Origin: Paracoccus aminophilus JCM 7686
Lineage (GTDB): Bacteria > Pseudomonadota > Alphaproteobacteria > Rhodobacterales > Rhodobacteraceae
Length of the DNA: 64,000 nt
Assembly (NCBI RefSeq): GCF_000444995.1
Contig: NC_022041.1
Location: 1,648,001 to 1,712,000 of the forward strand
Reading direction: 5' to 3'
Part shown: positions 36,266-44,669 of the stretch, one piece after another
Layout: each line of letters opens with the position of its first letter
Numbering within the stretch: position 1 is the stretch's first letter
Translations under genes and position numbers: made by a program
Notes under the pieces: generated by a model
What the model was told of the DNA's origin: nothing
What the model saw: the letters and a program-made list of their open reading frames with translations, nothing else
The model's database searches: none

Positions 36266-36538
36266 CTAGACCGGGGTCCAGTCGAGGCCTTCGTACAGAG
36301 CTTCATGCTGGACCTTGCTGAGAGCGACCGGCTCCATCTGACGTTCCAGCCATTTGATTTGGCCGCCGTTCAGGCACTTCGCCAGCATCACAGTTCCGGA
36401 GCCACCCGACACGAGTATTTTCAGCCGGTCCGCCCTTCGCGATCGAAACAGATAGATCGCGCCGCAAGAGAGATCGCGCCCGAAGCTGTGGGTGACCCAG
36501 GCCGCCAAACCATCAAGACCCTTCCGGAAATCGATGGG
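36266..36538 (-). pseudogene. IS66-family TnpB remnant
   Basis: About 90 residues read from PIDFRKGLDGLAAWV through GAIYLFRSRRADRLKILV to GLDW at the natural end; this is the TnpB (orf2) pattern of IS66 elements. A TAA at 36539-36541 stands directly before PIDFRKG, and tnpA and tnpC are not visible nearby. A dead IS fragment beside the GlxA-type regulator gene. Confidence 0.75.
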
Positions 36539-36619
36539 TTAGGCTTCCACCTGTGGCGGCGCGCGTGTTAACACCTCGCCAACTGAAATATCAATCCCGC
36601 GACGCAAAGCCCCGCTTTC

Positions 36620-37600
36620 TCAGGCCGTCAGACCGCCCATCACTCTGCTCTCCGACGGGACCCCATCATTGCGCGCGTTGCGACGCAGAACCTGCGGCGG
36701 TTGCCCGAAGGCGCGCAGGAAGGCGCGGCGCATGTGGTCTCGGTCGCTGAAACCGGTCTGGCGTGCGACGACGTCAATCGCGTGGCGGCTTTGCTCCATC
36801 AACGTGCGCGCGGCCTCGACGCGCAGGTTCTCGATGGCCTTGGCGGGCGACTGGCCTGTCTCTGCGTGGAAGGCGCGGCTGAACTGGCGGGGGCTGAGAT
36901 GAGCGGCTTCGGCAAGCTGGGGGACCGTGAGCGGCTTGTGCAGATTGTCCCGAGCGAAGATCAAGGCCTTCTGGATTCGGTCGGATTTGGGCGAAAGCTC
37001 CAGAAGCGTCGAGAATTGGGACTGACCACCGGCGCGACGGTGATACATCACCAGCTTGCGGGCGACGGCCTTCGCGGCCTCGTCCCCGAGATCGCTTTCG
37101 ACGAGCGCGAGCGCCAGATCGATGCCCGCCGTCATGCCCGCCGAGGTCCAGATCTGGCCGTCATTGATGAAGATACGATCCTCATCCAGTTTTATCTTGG
37201 GGAAGCGGCGCTGCATGTCGCGCGCGCAAAGCCAGTGCGTCGTCGCGCGGCGCCCGTCCAGCAAACCTGCCTCGGCAAGAATGAAGGCGCCCGTGCAGAT
37301 TGCGGCAATCCGACGGTAACGCTCCGGCGCCTGCCGAACGAAGGCCAGCATGTCCGGCGAGGGCTCCACCGGCCCCGCACCGTTTCCGCCGATGATGAGC
37401 GTGTCTCCGACGCTGTTGTCGAAGGGCTCGCTGCTCAGCGAGAGCCCCGACGAGGTCCGCACGGGGCCACCGGTCTCGGAGATGAACCGCAAGTCATAAA
37501 CCGGCGCGGCGGCGAGCCCATTGGCGGTCTCGAACACCGAGGCAACCGCGAGGGCGATGACCGAGTAACCCGGGTAGAGGGCGAACGTGATCTGTCTCAT
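36620..37600 (-). CDS. GlxA-like AraC-family regulator
   Basis: 326 residues from the ATG at 37600 (MRQITFALYPGYSVIAL), which begins the DJ-1/PfpI domain; 37654 would add a tail with no homology and run into the operator. The nucleophile-elbow region is AAICTGAFILAEAGLLDG (Cys present); the AraC domain has LTVPQLAEAAHLSPRQFSRAF and DVVARQTGFSDRDHMRRAF. It is divergent from two SDR genes, which it probably regulates. Confidence 0.9.
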   Translation of the reverse strand: MRQITFALYPGYSVIALAVASVFETANGLAAAPVYDLRFISETGGPVRTSSGLSLSSEPFDNSVGDTLIIGGNGAGPVEPSPDMLAFVRQAPERYRRIAAICTGAFILAEAGLLDGRRATTHWLCARDMQRRFPKIKLDEDRIFINDGQIWTSAGMTAGIDLALALVESDLGDEAAKAVARKLVMYHRRAGGQSQFSTLLELSPKSDRIQKALIFARDNLHKPLTVPQLAEAAHLSPRQFSRAFHAETGQSPAKAIENLRVEAARTLMEQSRHAIDVVARQTGFSDRDHMRRAFLRAFGQPPQVLRRNARNDGVPSESRVMGGLTA

Positions 37601-37638
37601 CCTGCGACCTGTCGTGAATGACCGAAACTGACGTTTAT

Positions 37639-37654
37639 ATGTCATTTGAGACAT
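37639..37654. promoter_or_regulatory. inverted repeat between GlxA-type regulator and SDR genes
   Basis: ATGTC-N6-GACAT, perfect arms, in the 96-base divergent spacer and just left of the SDR gene's RBS region. Confidence 0.4.
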
Positions 37655-37696
37655 CGCCCTTCAAGCCTATATAGGCAGCAGAAAGGAAGGTGGCGG

Positions 37697-38434
37697 ATGC
37701 AACAGGATGATCATCACAGCGTCCTCGTCGTCGGCGTTGGCGCGGCGCAGGGACTTGGTGCCGCGATTGCCAGGCGCTTCGCGGAAGGTGGCTTTTCCGT
37801 CGTCATTGCCGGTCGGAGCGAAGCCAAGCTCGTCAGCACCGTCGCGGCGCTGAAAACGCTCAGCCCGAATGTCTCCTATGTTCTGGGGGATGCTTCAGTG
37901 GCAGCCGATGCCAAGCGCTTTGTCCAGGCGGCACAGGCCATCGCGCCATTGGCGCTCGCAGTGCACAACGCAGGGCCAAACAATCCGGCGCCGTTCCTCG
38001 AGACCACGGCCGCGAGCTTTGAGGAGCATTGGCAGGCGCATACGCTGGCCGCCTTCCACCTCGCGCAAGCCGCTCTTCCGGCGATGCTGGAGCGCAAGAG
38101 GGGTAGCCTCTTTTTCACCGGAGCCAGCGCCTCCTTGCGGGGAAAGGCGAGGTTCTCGCCCTTCGCAGCCGCCAAGGCCGGGACGCGGATGCTCGCGCAA
38201 AGCCTTGCCCGCGAATTCGGGCCGCAGGGGATCCATGTTGCGAATGTCATTCTCGACGGGGTGATTGATGGCGACCGGGCGCTGAGCCTTTACCCGCAGC
38301 TCGCGGAAAAGCGTGCCGCAGCGGGGCTTCTGACCATCGATGCGATCGCGGACGCCTATTGGTTCCTGCACCACCAGCAGCGCACGGCCTGGACGCTCGA
38401 GCTCGACCTGCGCCCCTGGTCGGAAGAATTCTGA
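37697..38434 (+). CDS. SDR-family protein, atypical
   Basis: 245 residues, ATG at 37697 after AGGAAGG. It has the Rossmann start VLVVGVGAAQGLGAAIARRF, where G-x3-G-x-G is kept in altered form, and HNAGPNNPAPFL in place of NNAG. The usual catalytic Tyr is not visible: the position reads SPFAAAKAGTRML, that is F-A-A-A-K instead of Y-x3-K. Loss of the Tyr suggests a non-classical or non-catalytic SDR. First gene of a probable pair with the SDR at 38505. Confidence 0.85.
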   Translation: MQQDDHHSVLVVGVGAAQGLGAAIARRFAEGGFSVVIAGRSEAKLVSTVAALKTLSPNVSYVLGDASVAADAKRFVQAAQAIAPLALAVHNAGPNNPAPFLETTAASFEEHWQAHTLAAFHLAQAALPAMLERKRGSLFFTGASASLRGKARFSPFAAAKAGTRMLAQSLAREFGPQGIHVANVILDGVIDGDRALSLYPQLAEKRAAAGLLTIDAIADAYWFLHHQQRTAWTLELDLRPWSEEF

Positions 38435-38504
38435 CCGCCCATTCCAACGACAATCGCCGCGCGCCCCATCGTGACACGCGGCTCTCAACCACAAGGAAAA
38501 CAAC

Positions 38505-39299
38505 ATGAACTCAACCTCCAAGGGCACGGCCCTCATCACTGGCGCCTCGGCGGGCATCGGTGCGATCTATGCCGATCGGCTGGCCAAACGCGGCTATGAC
38601 CTGATCCTCGTGGCCCGCAGCGGCCAGCGTCTCGACGATCTTGCGGCCCGCTTGAGCGCCGAGACAGGCCGCTCGGTCAAGACCGTCGTCGCCGATCTCG
38701 CCAACACGGACGACCTGCGCCGCGTCGAAACGCTTCTGCGCGAGGATGCCACGATTACCCTGCTGGTGAACAACGCCGGGGTGGGTTCGGTCGCCTCCAT
38801 CCTCGCCGCCGATGTTGATGAGATGGAGCAGATGATCGCGCTCAATATCACGGCCCTGACGCGGCTGACCTATGCCATCGTTCCGGCTTTCGTCGAGAAG
38901 AAGGCGGGCACCGTCATCAATATCTCGTCGATCGTCGGCATTGCCGCCGAGCTTCTGAACGGTGTCTACAGCGCGTCCAAAGCCTATGTTCTGGCTTTCG
39001 GCCACAAGCTGCAGGCGGAGTTGGCAGGTACCGGGGTGCGCGTTCAGACCGTGCTTCCCGCCGCGACCAGCACCGAGTTCTGGGATATCGCGGGCCATGC
39101 AGCGCAGAAAGCAAACCCGAGCACGATGAGCGCCGATGATCTGGTCGATGCCGCGCTTGTGGGGCTCGATCAGGGCGAGCTGGTGTCCATCCCGACGCTT
39201 CAGGACGGCGCGGCCTGGGAGAGCTGGGAAGCTGCGCGCCGTGCTCTGACCCCGAACTTCGCCAACGCCAAGCCCGCGCCGCGTTACAAACTGGCGTAA
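38505..39299 (+). CDS. short-chain dehydrogenase/reductase (DltE/YohE-like)
   Basis: 264 residues, RBS AAGGAAAAC before the ATG. Classical SDR: TGASAGIG cofactor loop, NNAGVGS, catalytic Ser in INISSIVGI and YSASKAYVLAF (Y-x3-K). The C-terminal region (PSTMSADDLVDAALVGLDQG) matches the group of SDRs with broad aldehyde/ketone activity. 70 bases behind the preceding SDR gene. Substrate unknown. Confidence 0.92.
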   Translation: MNSTSKGTALITGASAGIGAIYADRLAKRGYDLILVARSGQRLDDLAARLSAETGRSVKTVVADLANTDDLRRVETLLREDATITLLVNNAGVGSVASILAADVDEMEQMIALNITALTRLTYAIVPAFVEKKAGTVINISSIVGIAAELLNGVYSASKAYVLAFGHKLQAELAGTGVRVQTVLPAATSTEFWDIAGHAAQKANPSTMSADDLVDAALVGLDQGELVSIPTLQDGAAWESWEAARRALTPNFANAKPAPRYKLA

Positions 39300-39466
39300 G
39301 CGTCGGAGGGGCGAACCGCGCCCGATATCCGAGGTCGCTTCCGGTTGAGGCCTTGCTGGATGTGAGGGTGATCTCGGACGGCAGGACCGCCCTCACCATC
39401 GGCATACGCGGGTTTGACGCGCGCAGAGACGCTGGTCTGGCGAGGCTGGCCCGCGCGCGTTCCATC

Positions 39467-39496
39467 GGCGATCCCGCCCCGTCTGGCGGGGTCGCC
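39467..39496. terminator. bidirectional terminator-like hairpin
   Basis: 12-bp arms GGCGATCCCGCC and GGCGGGGTCGCC (one T-G wobble pair) with a 6-base loop, between the convergent SDR (ends 39299) and hydrolase (ends 39506) genes. T-runs are absent on both sides. The rest of 39300-39505 shows no gene. Confidence 0.55.
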
Positions 39497-39505
39497 TCCC
39501 CCGTA

Positions 39506-40272
39506 TCACTCCGGAAAAAGGCCGCTCATGTAGGGATCCACATGCGGCCTCCAAAGCGCGGGTTTGAACATCAGCGCGTGACCGGCCGGAGCCGAGACGA
39601 AATGCCCCTGACCGCCCGCCGCGCGGAATCGCTCGAAGTTTGCCCGGCAATGACCGATCCGATAATATTGGTCATGGCTTCCATGCAGCCAAAGCGTGGG
39701 AATGCCTGCGGTCGCGCCAAGCGCGAAGAGGCTGGGGTTCACGGTTTCATGGCTCGGGCAGGCACGACCGAGCCAGCCGCCGTTGAAGTTAATCGCGCCT
39801 CGAAAGAGGCCCGGCCTCATGCCCGCATAGGCGATCGCGAGGATGCCGCCCCGGGAAACGCCGCCGATGACGAGCCGCGTCTCATCGACATCCTCGAGAT
39901 TTCGCAGGTTGCGAATAACGTCGTCCAGATCCTCCACCGCGCGCTCGAAACCGGCCAATGCAATCTCTGCATCGCAGGAATAGCCGGAGCCATCTGACGC
40001 CAGCCCTTCACCATAGACCCCGCCCGACTTCCCTCGGCCGCGTCGTTGCGGGAAGATCGTCATCCAGCCCCGATCTTCGAAATGGCTCGAAATGACGGCT
40101 GGGCTGATCGTCCGCTTGTAGACCGCCTTGTTTATCCCGCTCCCCGTCGAGCCGTAGTTGAAAATCAGCGTCGGAAATGGCCCCCCCGGGGTTTGGCGAC
40201 GACAAGCTCCAAGCTCACCCCAGCCTCGCGGGAGGGCACGAAGATTTTTTCAAGCCTGATATTGCCTGTCAC
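39506..40272 (-). pseudogene. alpha/beta hydrolase (dienelactone hydrolase/S9-like), frameshifted at poly-G
   Basis: GTG at 40272 with GGAG six bases before it opens a frame (TGNIRLEKIFVPSREAG) that breaks at the run CCCCGGGGGGG (about 40183-40193); the correct continuation PFPTLIFNYGSTGSGIN is in another frame and goes on to a stop at 39506. The nucleophile elbow is GGVSRGG (Ser present), the acid Asp lies in LHGSHDQYY and the His in APAGHALMF. Length after repair is about 255 residues. Either a slipped homopolymer, a sequencing error, or phase variation. Confidence 0.75.
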
Positions 40273-40399
40273 TCATCACTCCATGCTCCTCGTCCGCGCT
40301 CGAGCCTCTCACGCGTTGAGGCTGAACCGCGACGGACAAGTCAGGGTTCCGAGCGTCGACCTGTCCGCAACTCTGTCGCCCACCCTGTCGCGGCGGCGG

Positions 40400-41263
40400 T
40401 CAGTGAGCGCCGACAAGCTCGGGCCATTCCTTTAGGAACGCCTCTTCGGTCAGGACGCCGGGGGATGCCGCATTGCGCTTGCTTGCCTGGGTCAAACGCA
40501 CAAAGACCAGCAGCCTGTCACCCTCCTCACGCTCGGCCCAGCCCACATACCAGCCCCATCCATGGGCATAATCGAAGCTGCGATCGGCCCGGCGCGGATA
40601 GGCACCCCCGGTCTTTCCGTGAAGGCGCCATGGCCCCGATTTGTGCACCACAGCGAGCGCGCGGGCCTGTGCCATGGCCTGCTGCTGGACTGGCAAGCCA
40701 TTCCGAACCAGCGACCGCAGGAACGCGGCCTGTTCCCGAGGCGAAATCTGCAGGGACGAGGAAATCCAAGCTCTGTCCAGTCCGTTATCCAAGCCGGAAT
40801 CGCCAGAGAAATCTGCATTTCCATAGCTGAACGCGCGCGCATAGCGCGTTAAGGCAGCACCCCCGAGGAGGTGGGTGATGCGTTGGGAATACCAAAGCAC
40901 CGAATAGCGCATCCAGTCCGTTGGGTCGGTGTCACGCGTCCAGTTTGCGCCACCCCAATCCGGATCGCCGGCGCGGAAGGCCATCATGGGATCATGCGCG
41001 CTCTTTAATATTCCCGCATCATATCCCATCACCGCCAGCGGAATCTTGAAGGTCGACGCGGGCGTGATCCGCGAGGTGCAGTCGCCATCTTCCAGCAAGA
41101 TCTCGGCGGATTTGGCATCCATCAACAGCGTGCAAATCGTCTCGGACCGAACCGGGGCCGCCGCCATCGTCAAACCTGCCAAGGCCAGAGCCGCAATCCA
41201 GACGCGCAAGATAGACCTCCCAACTTCTGGCCCGTCTTTAGCTCGGATCAACGCGCTGCGCAA
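40400..41263 (-). CDS. class D (OXA-type) beta-lactamase
   Basis: 287 residues with an N-terminal hydrophobic signal (VWIAALALAGLTMAAA, probable cleavage before SETICT). All class D motifs are present: Ser70-Thr-Phe-Lys73, Ser121-Val-Leu123 (the S-x-V position), Tyr147-Gly-Asn149 and Lys217-Thr-Gly219; Trp166 lies in the position expected to support the carbamylated lysine. Periplasmic hydrolase of penicillin-type antibiotics. No integron or IS signature directly beside it, so it may be an intrinsic chromosomal enzyme. Spectrum cannot be predicted. Confidence 0.93.
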   Translation of the reverse strand: MRSALIRAKDGPEVGRSILRVWIAALALAGLTMAAAPVRSETICTLLMDAKSAEILLEDGDCTSRITPASTFKIPLAVMGYDAGILKSAHDPMMAFRAGDPDWGGANWTRDTDPTDWMRYSVLWYSQRITHLLGGAALTRYARAFSYGNADFSGDSGLDNGLDRAWISSSLQISPREQAAFLRSLVRNGLPVQQQAMAQARALAVVHKSGPWRLHGKTGGAYPRRADRSFDYAHGWGWYVGWAEREEGDRLLVFVRLTQASKRNAASPGVLTEEAFLKEWPELVGAH

Positions 41264-41355
41264 ACCGGGGACAGGCAGCTCTGGGCTCTGCGTCGAGCTC
41301 TTGGCCTGAGTTTGGCAACGGCGAGATTGCGGCTAGTTAACAAGGGATTTCAGTC

Positions 41356-41400
41356 CAGCGGCCTTTGTCTCTTGGGATCGATCTTCGGCAAAGGCCGCTG
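41356..41400. repeat. perfect 12-bp inverted repeat
   Basis: CAGCGGCCTTTG (41356-41367) and CAAAGGCCGCTG (41389-41400) with a 21-base loop, in the 248-base space between two minus-strand genes. Could be a terminator for the AHSA1 gene or a relic of IS ends. The remaining spacer shows no gene. Confidence 0.6.
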
Positions 41401-41511
41401 TCGTCTTTCCGCCCCTGCCCGCGCGCTATCTTACGGCGCTCAGAGCGCGAGGCAGCGGCGACCCGGACCCTGAAGCATGTGCCGTCACGACTGCCGTGGC
41501 GCCCGCCAGAA

Positions 41512-42015
41512 CTAGTCGCCCAGCCAATTTCCGAGGCTCTCCAGCGTCTGCATCCCATATTCGACCGCGCCAAAACCGATAACCGCCTGCCGCCGCTTGG
41601 CGCTGGGGTGCAGCTGACGCAGGGTCAGAACCGTTTTGCCGTCGGCCTGCTCGTCGAAGGTCACGGTCATGCGGAACCGGTCGGGATCCTTGGGATCGGG
41701 CGTCCCATAATCCACGACGATCCTCTCATTGGGCACGATTTCGAGGAAGCGCATCAGGTTTGCAAAGCGCTGTTCCTTGCCCTCGAAGACGCCCACCATA
41801 TCGAAACGCCAGATCCCGCCCTCGCGGATATCCGCCTCATGGCTCTCGATCCTGAGGCCGGTTGGACCATACCACTGGGCCAGCGCCTCGGCACTCATCC
41901 AGGCGGCGAAGACCTTCTGGCGGGAATGGTCAAGGACTTTAGCCAGCACGATTTCCCGATCCAGCGACCAGGTTTCCAGCGGGTTTTCCGACGGGTTTTC
42001 AAACAGGGTTGTCAT
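41512..42015 (-). CDS. AHSA1/SRPBCC-family protein
   Basis: 167 residues from the ATG at 42015, which follows GAGGGATGAC and lies one base after the arsR stop; the 5' extension in the same frame overlaps arsR. It has the activator-of-Hsp90-like START fold pattern (VFAAWMSAEALAQWYGP, then GGIWRFDMVG and VDYGTPDPKDPDRF). Proteins of this type are almost always encoded next to an ArsR-like repressor as here; the ligand is not known. Confidence 0.9.
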   Translation of the reverse strand: MTTLFENPSENPLETWSLDREIVLAKVLDHSRQKVFAAWMSAEALAQWYGPTGLRIESHEADIREGGIWRFDMVGVFEGKEQRFANLMRFLEIVPNERIVVDYGTPDPKDPDRFRMTVTFDEQADGKTVLTLRQLHPSAKRRQAVIGFGAVEYGMQTLESLGNWLGD

Positions 42016-42016
42016 G

Positions 42017-42355
42017 TCATCCCTCATCGTTTTGCGTGGTGTCCAAATACAGTTCCAGTCGATCAAGCCGTTCGGACCAGCGCTGCCGCTCTGCCGCCAT
42101 CCAGTCCGCTGCCTCGTCAAACCGCGCCCTCTCCAGCCAACACCACCGGGTTCGGCCGCGCTTTTCGCTCGCGATCAGGCCCGAAGCTTCCAGCACTTTG
42201 AGATGCTGGGCGAAGGAGGGCAGCGCCATATTGAAGGGCTCGGCCAGCATCGTGACGGACGCCTCCCCCTCTGCGAGCCGCGAGATCACGGCGCGCCTCG
42301 TGGGATCACTGAGCGCATGAAAGGCTGAATCGAGGGGAGTAGAATAGTAAGCCAT
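42017..42355 (-). CDS. ArsR-family repressor
   Basis: 112 residues with the ArsR winged helix (ALSDPTRRAVISRLAEGEASV and FAQHLKVLEASGLIASEKRGR). No metal-binding Cys pair (ELCVCDL type) is present, so it is not a metalloid sensor; it belongs to the group paired with AHSA1 proteins. Translationally coupled to the downstream AHSA1 gene. Confidence 0.93.
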   Translation of the reverse strand: MAYYSTPLDSAFHALSDPTRRAVISRLAEGEASVTMLAEPFNMALPSFAQHLKVLEASGLIASEKRGRTRWCWLERARFDEAADWMAAERQRWSERLDRLELYLDTTQNDEG

Positions 42356-42356
42356 A

Positions 42357-42402
42357 CACCTAACTAACAGACGGGGCGCCGCGTGTCAATAAAACTTAGG
42401 TG
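42357..42402. promoter_or_regulatory. ArsR operator candidate
   Basis: CACCTAA (42357-42363) and TTAGGTG (42396-42402) form a perfect 7-bp inverted pair directly before the arsR start, and the nearby ATTGACTTAATAT may be the -35/-10 region. Position fits autorepression. Confidence 0.45.
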
Positions 42403-42718
42403 ATTGACTTAATATCGTGAACTGATCCGAGGCCAGGCCCTTGGTTGGGCGGAGCGCGCAAGGAGGCGCCCCGATGCCCCCGCGATCGGGCAGATTTTGT
42501 GCCGACCCGGACATATGGAGGTGAGCCGACGTGCAACGACCGAGGCCACTCACGTCGAGGCAACCGCTCTGCCCCTGTCCACACCCTGCGAAGGGAGCAA
42601 TCGCTCGTCGTGATGGCTCATTTGCCGCTCTCGACGAAACCGCCTCTCACGAGGAACTGCCCGGTCACCGATCGCTGAGTTCACGAATGCCTCATCAGCG
42701 CGGCCCCCCGAGGTGACG
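42403..42718. other. gene-free stretch
   Basis: No frame with a recognisable domain on either strand. It separates the arsR promoter from the 3' end of the next LysR gene. Confidence 0.4.
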
Positions 42719-43609
42719 CTATGTCCTTGCTCGCTCCCGCGCCATAGCAAGGAACGCCGTGAACCCCGCTGAAGGATTGCGCCGACCGGAATAGTAGAGG
42801 CTGAACCCCGGTCGATCTGGCGTCCAGTCCATGAGCAGGCGGATCAGGCATCCTGCGGCAATGTCTTCGGCGACATCGGCCTCGATGAAATAGCCGATCC
42901 CGGCGCCCTCAAGAACCGCGACACGGGCAATGGCGGCCTCGTCGGCGGTCAGGCGGCCCGCGGCATCAAAGGGCTGCGACATGCCGTCTTTCTCGAAGGG
43001 CCAGCGCAGCAGAGCGCCGTTCGGCAGGCGCACACGGATGCATTGCTCGGGGTCAAGATCGGCGGGAGAGAGAGGCAAGGCGTGCTGATCGAGCCAATCC
43101 GGCGCGACCACCACAGCGTGGCGTTCCGGCGGCCCGAGCGGCAGCGCAATCATGTCGCGCGGAACCAGATCGGCGGGGCGAATGCCCAGATCGAAGCCCT
43201 CGGCCACAATATCGACCAACCGCCCTTCCGTCACCAGATCGACCTGCATTTCGGGATAACGCCGCAGGAACTCCAGCACCAGCGGGGCCACGGCCCGACC
43301 GCCCTGAACCGAAGCATTGATCCGCAACATGCCGAAGGGCGTCTCACGCTGCGATCGAGCCGTGTCGATCGCAGCGCGGATTTCGGCCAGCGCGGGGGCC
43401 ACGCGGGTGACAAAGTCGCGCCCGGCCTCGGTCAGCGCCACGCTGCGGGTGGTGCGATTGTAAAGCCGGACGCCAAGGCCAGTCTCCAACCGCCCGATGC
43501 TATGCGAGAGCGCCGTGGTCGACATATCCAAATCGAGCGCCGCCGCGCGAAACGAGCCGCGTCGCGCGATCGCCTGAACCGCCTCTAGCCCCTTTAGCCC
43601 GATCTCCAT
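42719..43609 (-). CDS. LysR-family regulator
   Basis: 296 residues from the ATG at 43609 ([20 protein letters not shown]); the 11-codon extension to 43642 precedes the conserved helix. Helix-turn-helix [20 protein letters not shown], then an effector domain of the CrgA/AaeR type ([20 protein letters not shown]). Divergent from a SnoaL-like gene with a perfect palindrome in between. Confidence 0.9.
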   Translation of the reverse strand: MEIGLKGLEAVQAIARRGSFRAAALDLDMSTTALSHSIGRLETGLGVRLYNRTTRSVALTEAGRDFVTRVAPALAEIRAAIDTARSQRETPFGMLRINASVQGGRAVAPLVLEFLRRYPEMQVDLVTEGRLVDIVAEGFDLGIRPADLVPRDMIALPLGPPERHAVVVAPDWLDQHALPLSPADLDPEQCIRVRLPNGALLRWPFEKDGMSQPFDAAGRLTADEAAIARVAVLEGAGIGYFIEADVAEDIAAGCLIRLLMDWTPDRPGFSLYYSGRRNPSAGFTAFLAMARERART

Positions 43610-43647
43610 CGCTATCCCGATTTTGTCATCACTACATGCCAAACTAT

Positions 43648-43660
43648 CCCGATTATCGGG
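43648..43660. promoter_or_regulatory. LysR operator (palindrome)
   Basis: CCCGA-TTA-TCGGG, perfect arms, between the divergent LysR (start 43609) and SnoaL-like (start 43708) genes. A single half-site copy (CTATCCCGAT) also lies directly before the LysR start. Confidence 0.55.
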
Positions 43661-43707
43661 CGCATCGTCGAGGTCTATATCGCCCTTAGACCAGACAGGA
43701 GCAGACC

Positions 43708-44028
43708 ATGACCCTCCCCGAGCCGATCCAGACCTATTTCACCGCCCAAGCCCCACAGGACCGCACAGCTTTCGCGGCGGCTTTCGCCCCGGACGCGATT
43801 GTCCATGACGAAGGCGGCAACCATCAGGGCCCTGCCGAGATCGAGGCCTGGTGGATGGCCGCCAAGGCGAAATATCGCCATACCGCCGAGCCGCTGGAGA
43901 TGACCGAGATCGAGAGTAAAACCGTTGTCCGCGCGCGCGTTACTGGCGATTTCCCCGGCAGCCCCGCGATATTGTCCTTCACCTTCGGTCTCGCGGACGG
44001 CCTGATCCACGATCTGAGGGTCGGCTGA
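43708..44028 (+). CDS. SnoaL/NTF2-like protein
   Basis: 106 residues with the NTF2-like cone fold pattern (EPIQTYFTAQAPQDRTAFAA, DAIVHDEGGNHQGPAEIEAW, VVRARVTGDFPGSP). Related small proteins are isomerases, hydratases or ligand binders; no catalytic residue set can be fixed. RBS AGGAGCAG. Probably controlled by the divergent LysR protein. Confidence 0.85.
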   Translation: MTLPEPIQTYFTAQAPQDRTAFAAAFAPDAIVHDEGGNHQGPAEIEAWWMAAKAKYRHTAEPLEMTEIESKTVVRARVTGDFPGSPAILSFTFGLADGLIHDLRVG

Positions 44029-44314
44029 CGGGCGCGTTTCTCAGGTTGCAGGGCAAGTCACCGGTGGCGCGCAGGGTGCAGCTGCGGCCACTATTGCGCT
44101 TTCCTGAGAGCGGGGCGCGCAAGTGCTGACCACCGCGCGGAGCCGCCTCGGTCATCGGTCCGAAAGCCTGTTGTTGCGGCTGAGCTAACGATGTTGGAGG
44201 GGCGAGAAACAGTGGCCGATGCAGTGCGCAACCGGCTGGGAGGAGTGGATATCTCCCCTTTCACTACAGTGAACGGCTGGCAATAGCCGGGATTGCGTGC
44301 TCGGTCAGAAGGCT

Positions 44315-44543
44315 TGCGACAGCTATGACAACGCCATGGCCGAACCGATCAGCGGTCTGTTTTAAGACAGAGGTTATTCACAGACGCAGAGCGTGGCAGA
44401 ACGTAGAAGCCCTCGAACAAGCCATACCCGAATGGGTTGCCTGGGTTAACAACCTCCGCCTGCTCAAGTCAATCTGGCACATCCCGCGGCCGAGGCCAAG
44501 CTTTACGCCGATATGGAAAATCAACCTATGGCCGCGTAGCTAA
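44315..44543 (+). pseudogene. IS3-family transposase C-terminal remnant
   Basis: In the plus direction DSYDNAMAEPISGLF reads in one frame, KTEVIHRRRAWQNVEALEQ and WVAWVNNLR in the next, and AEAKLYADMENQPMAA in a third before TAG. DSYDNAMAE is the DDE-region signature of IS3-family OrfB. At least two frameshifts, N-terminal part absent. The surrounding 44029-44314 and 44544-44669 hold no other gene. Confidence 0.85.
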
Positions 44544-44669
44544 CGTTAATCAGCCTCGGATAAACTCGGCGTGGTTCAGAAAGACCAATTCGTCCGATCT
44601 GCGAAACGCAGAAAAGGCGTTGCGCCGATGAGCCATGCTCAACGAGGCATTTGCCACCCAAGTTCGGCG

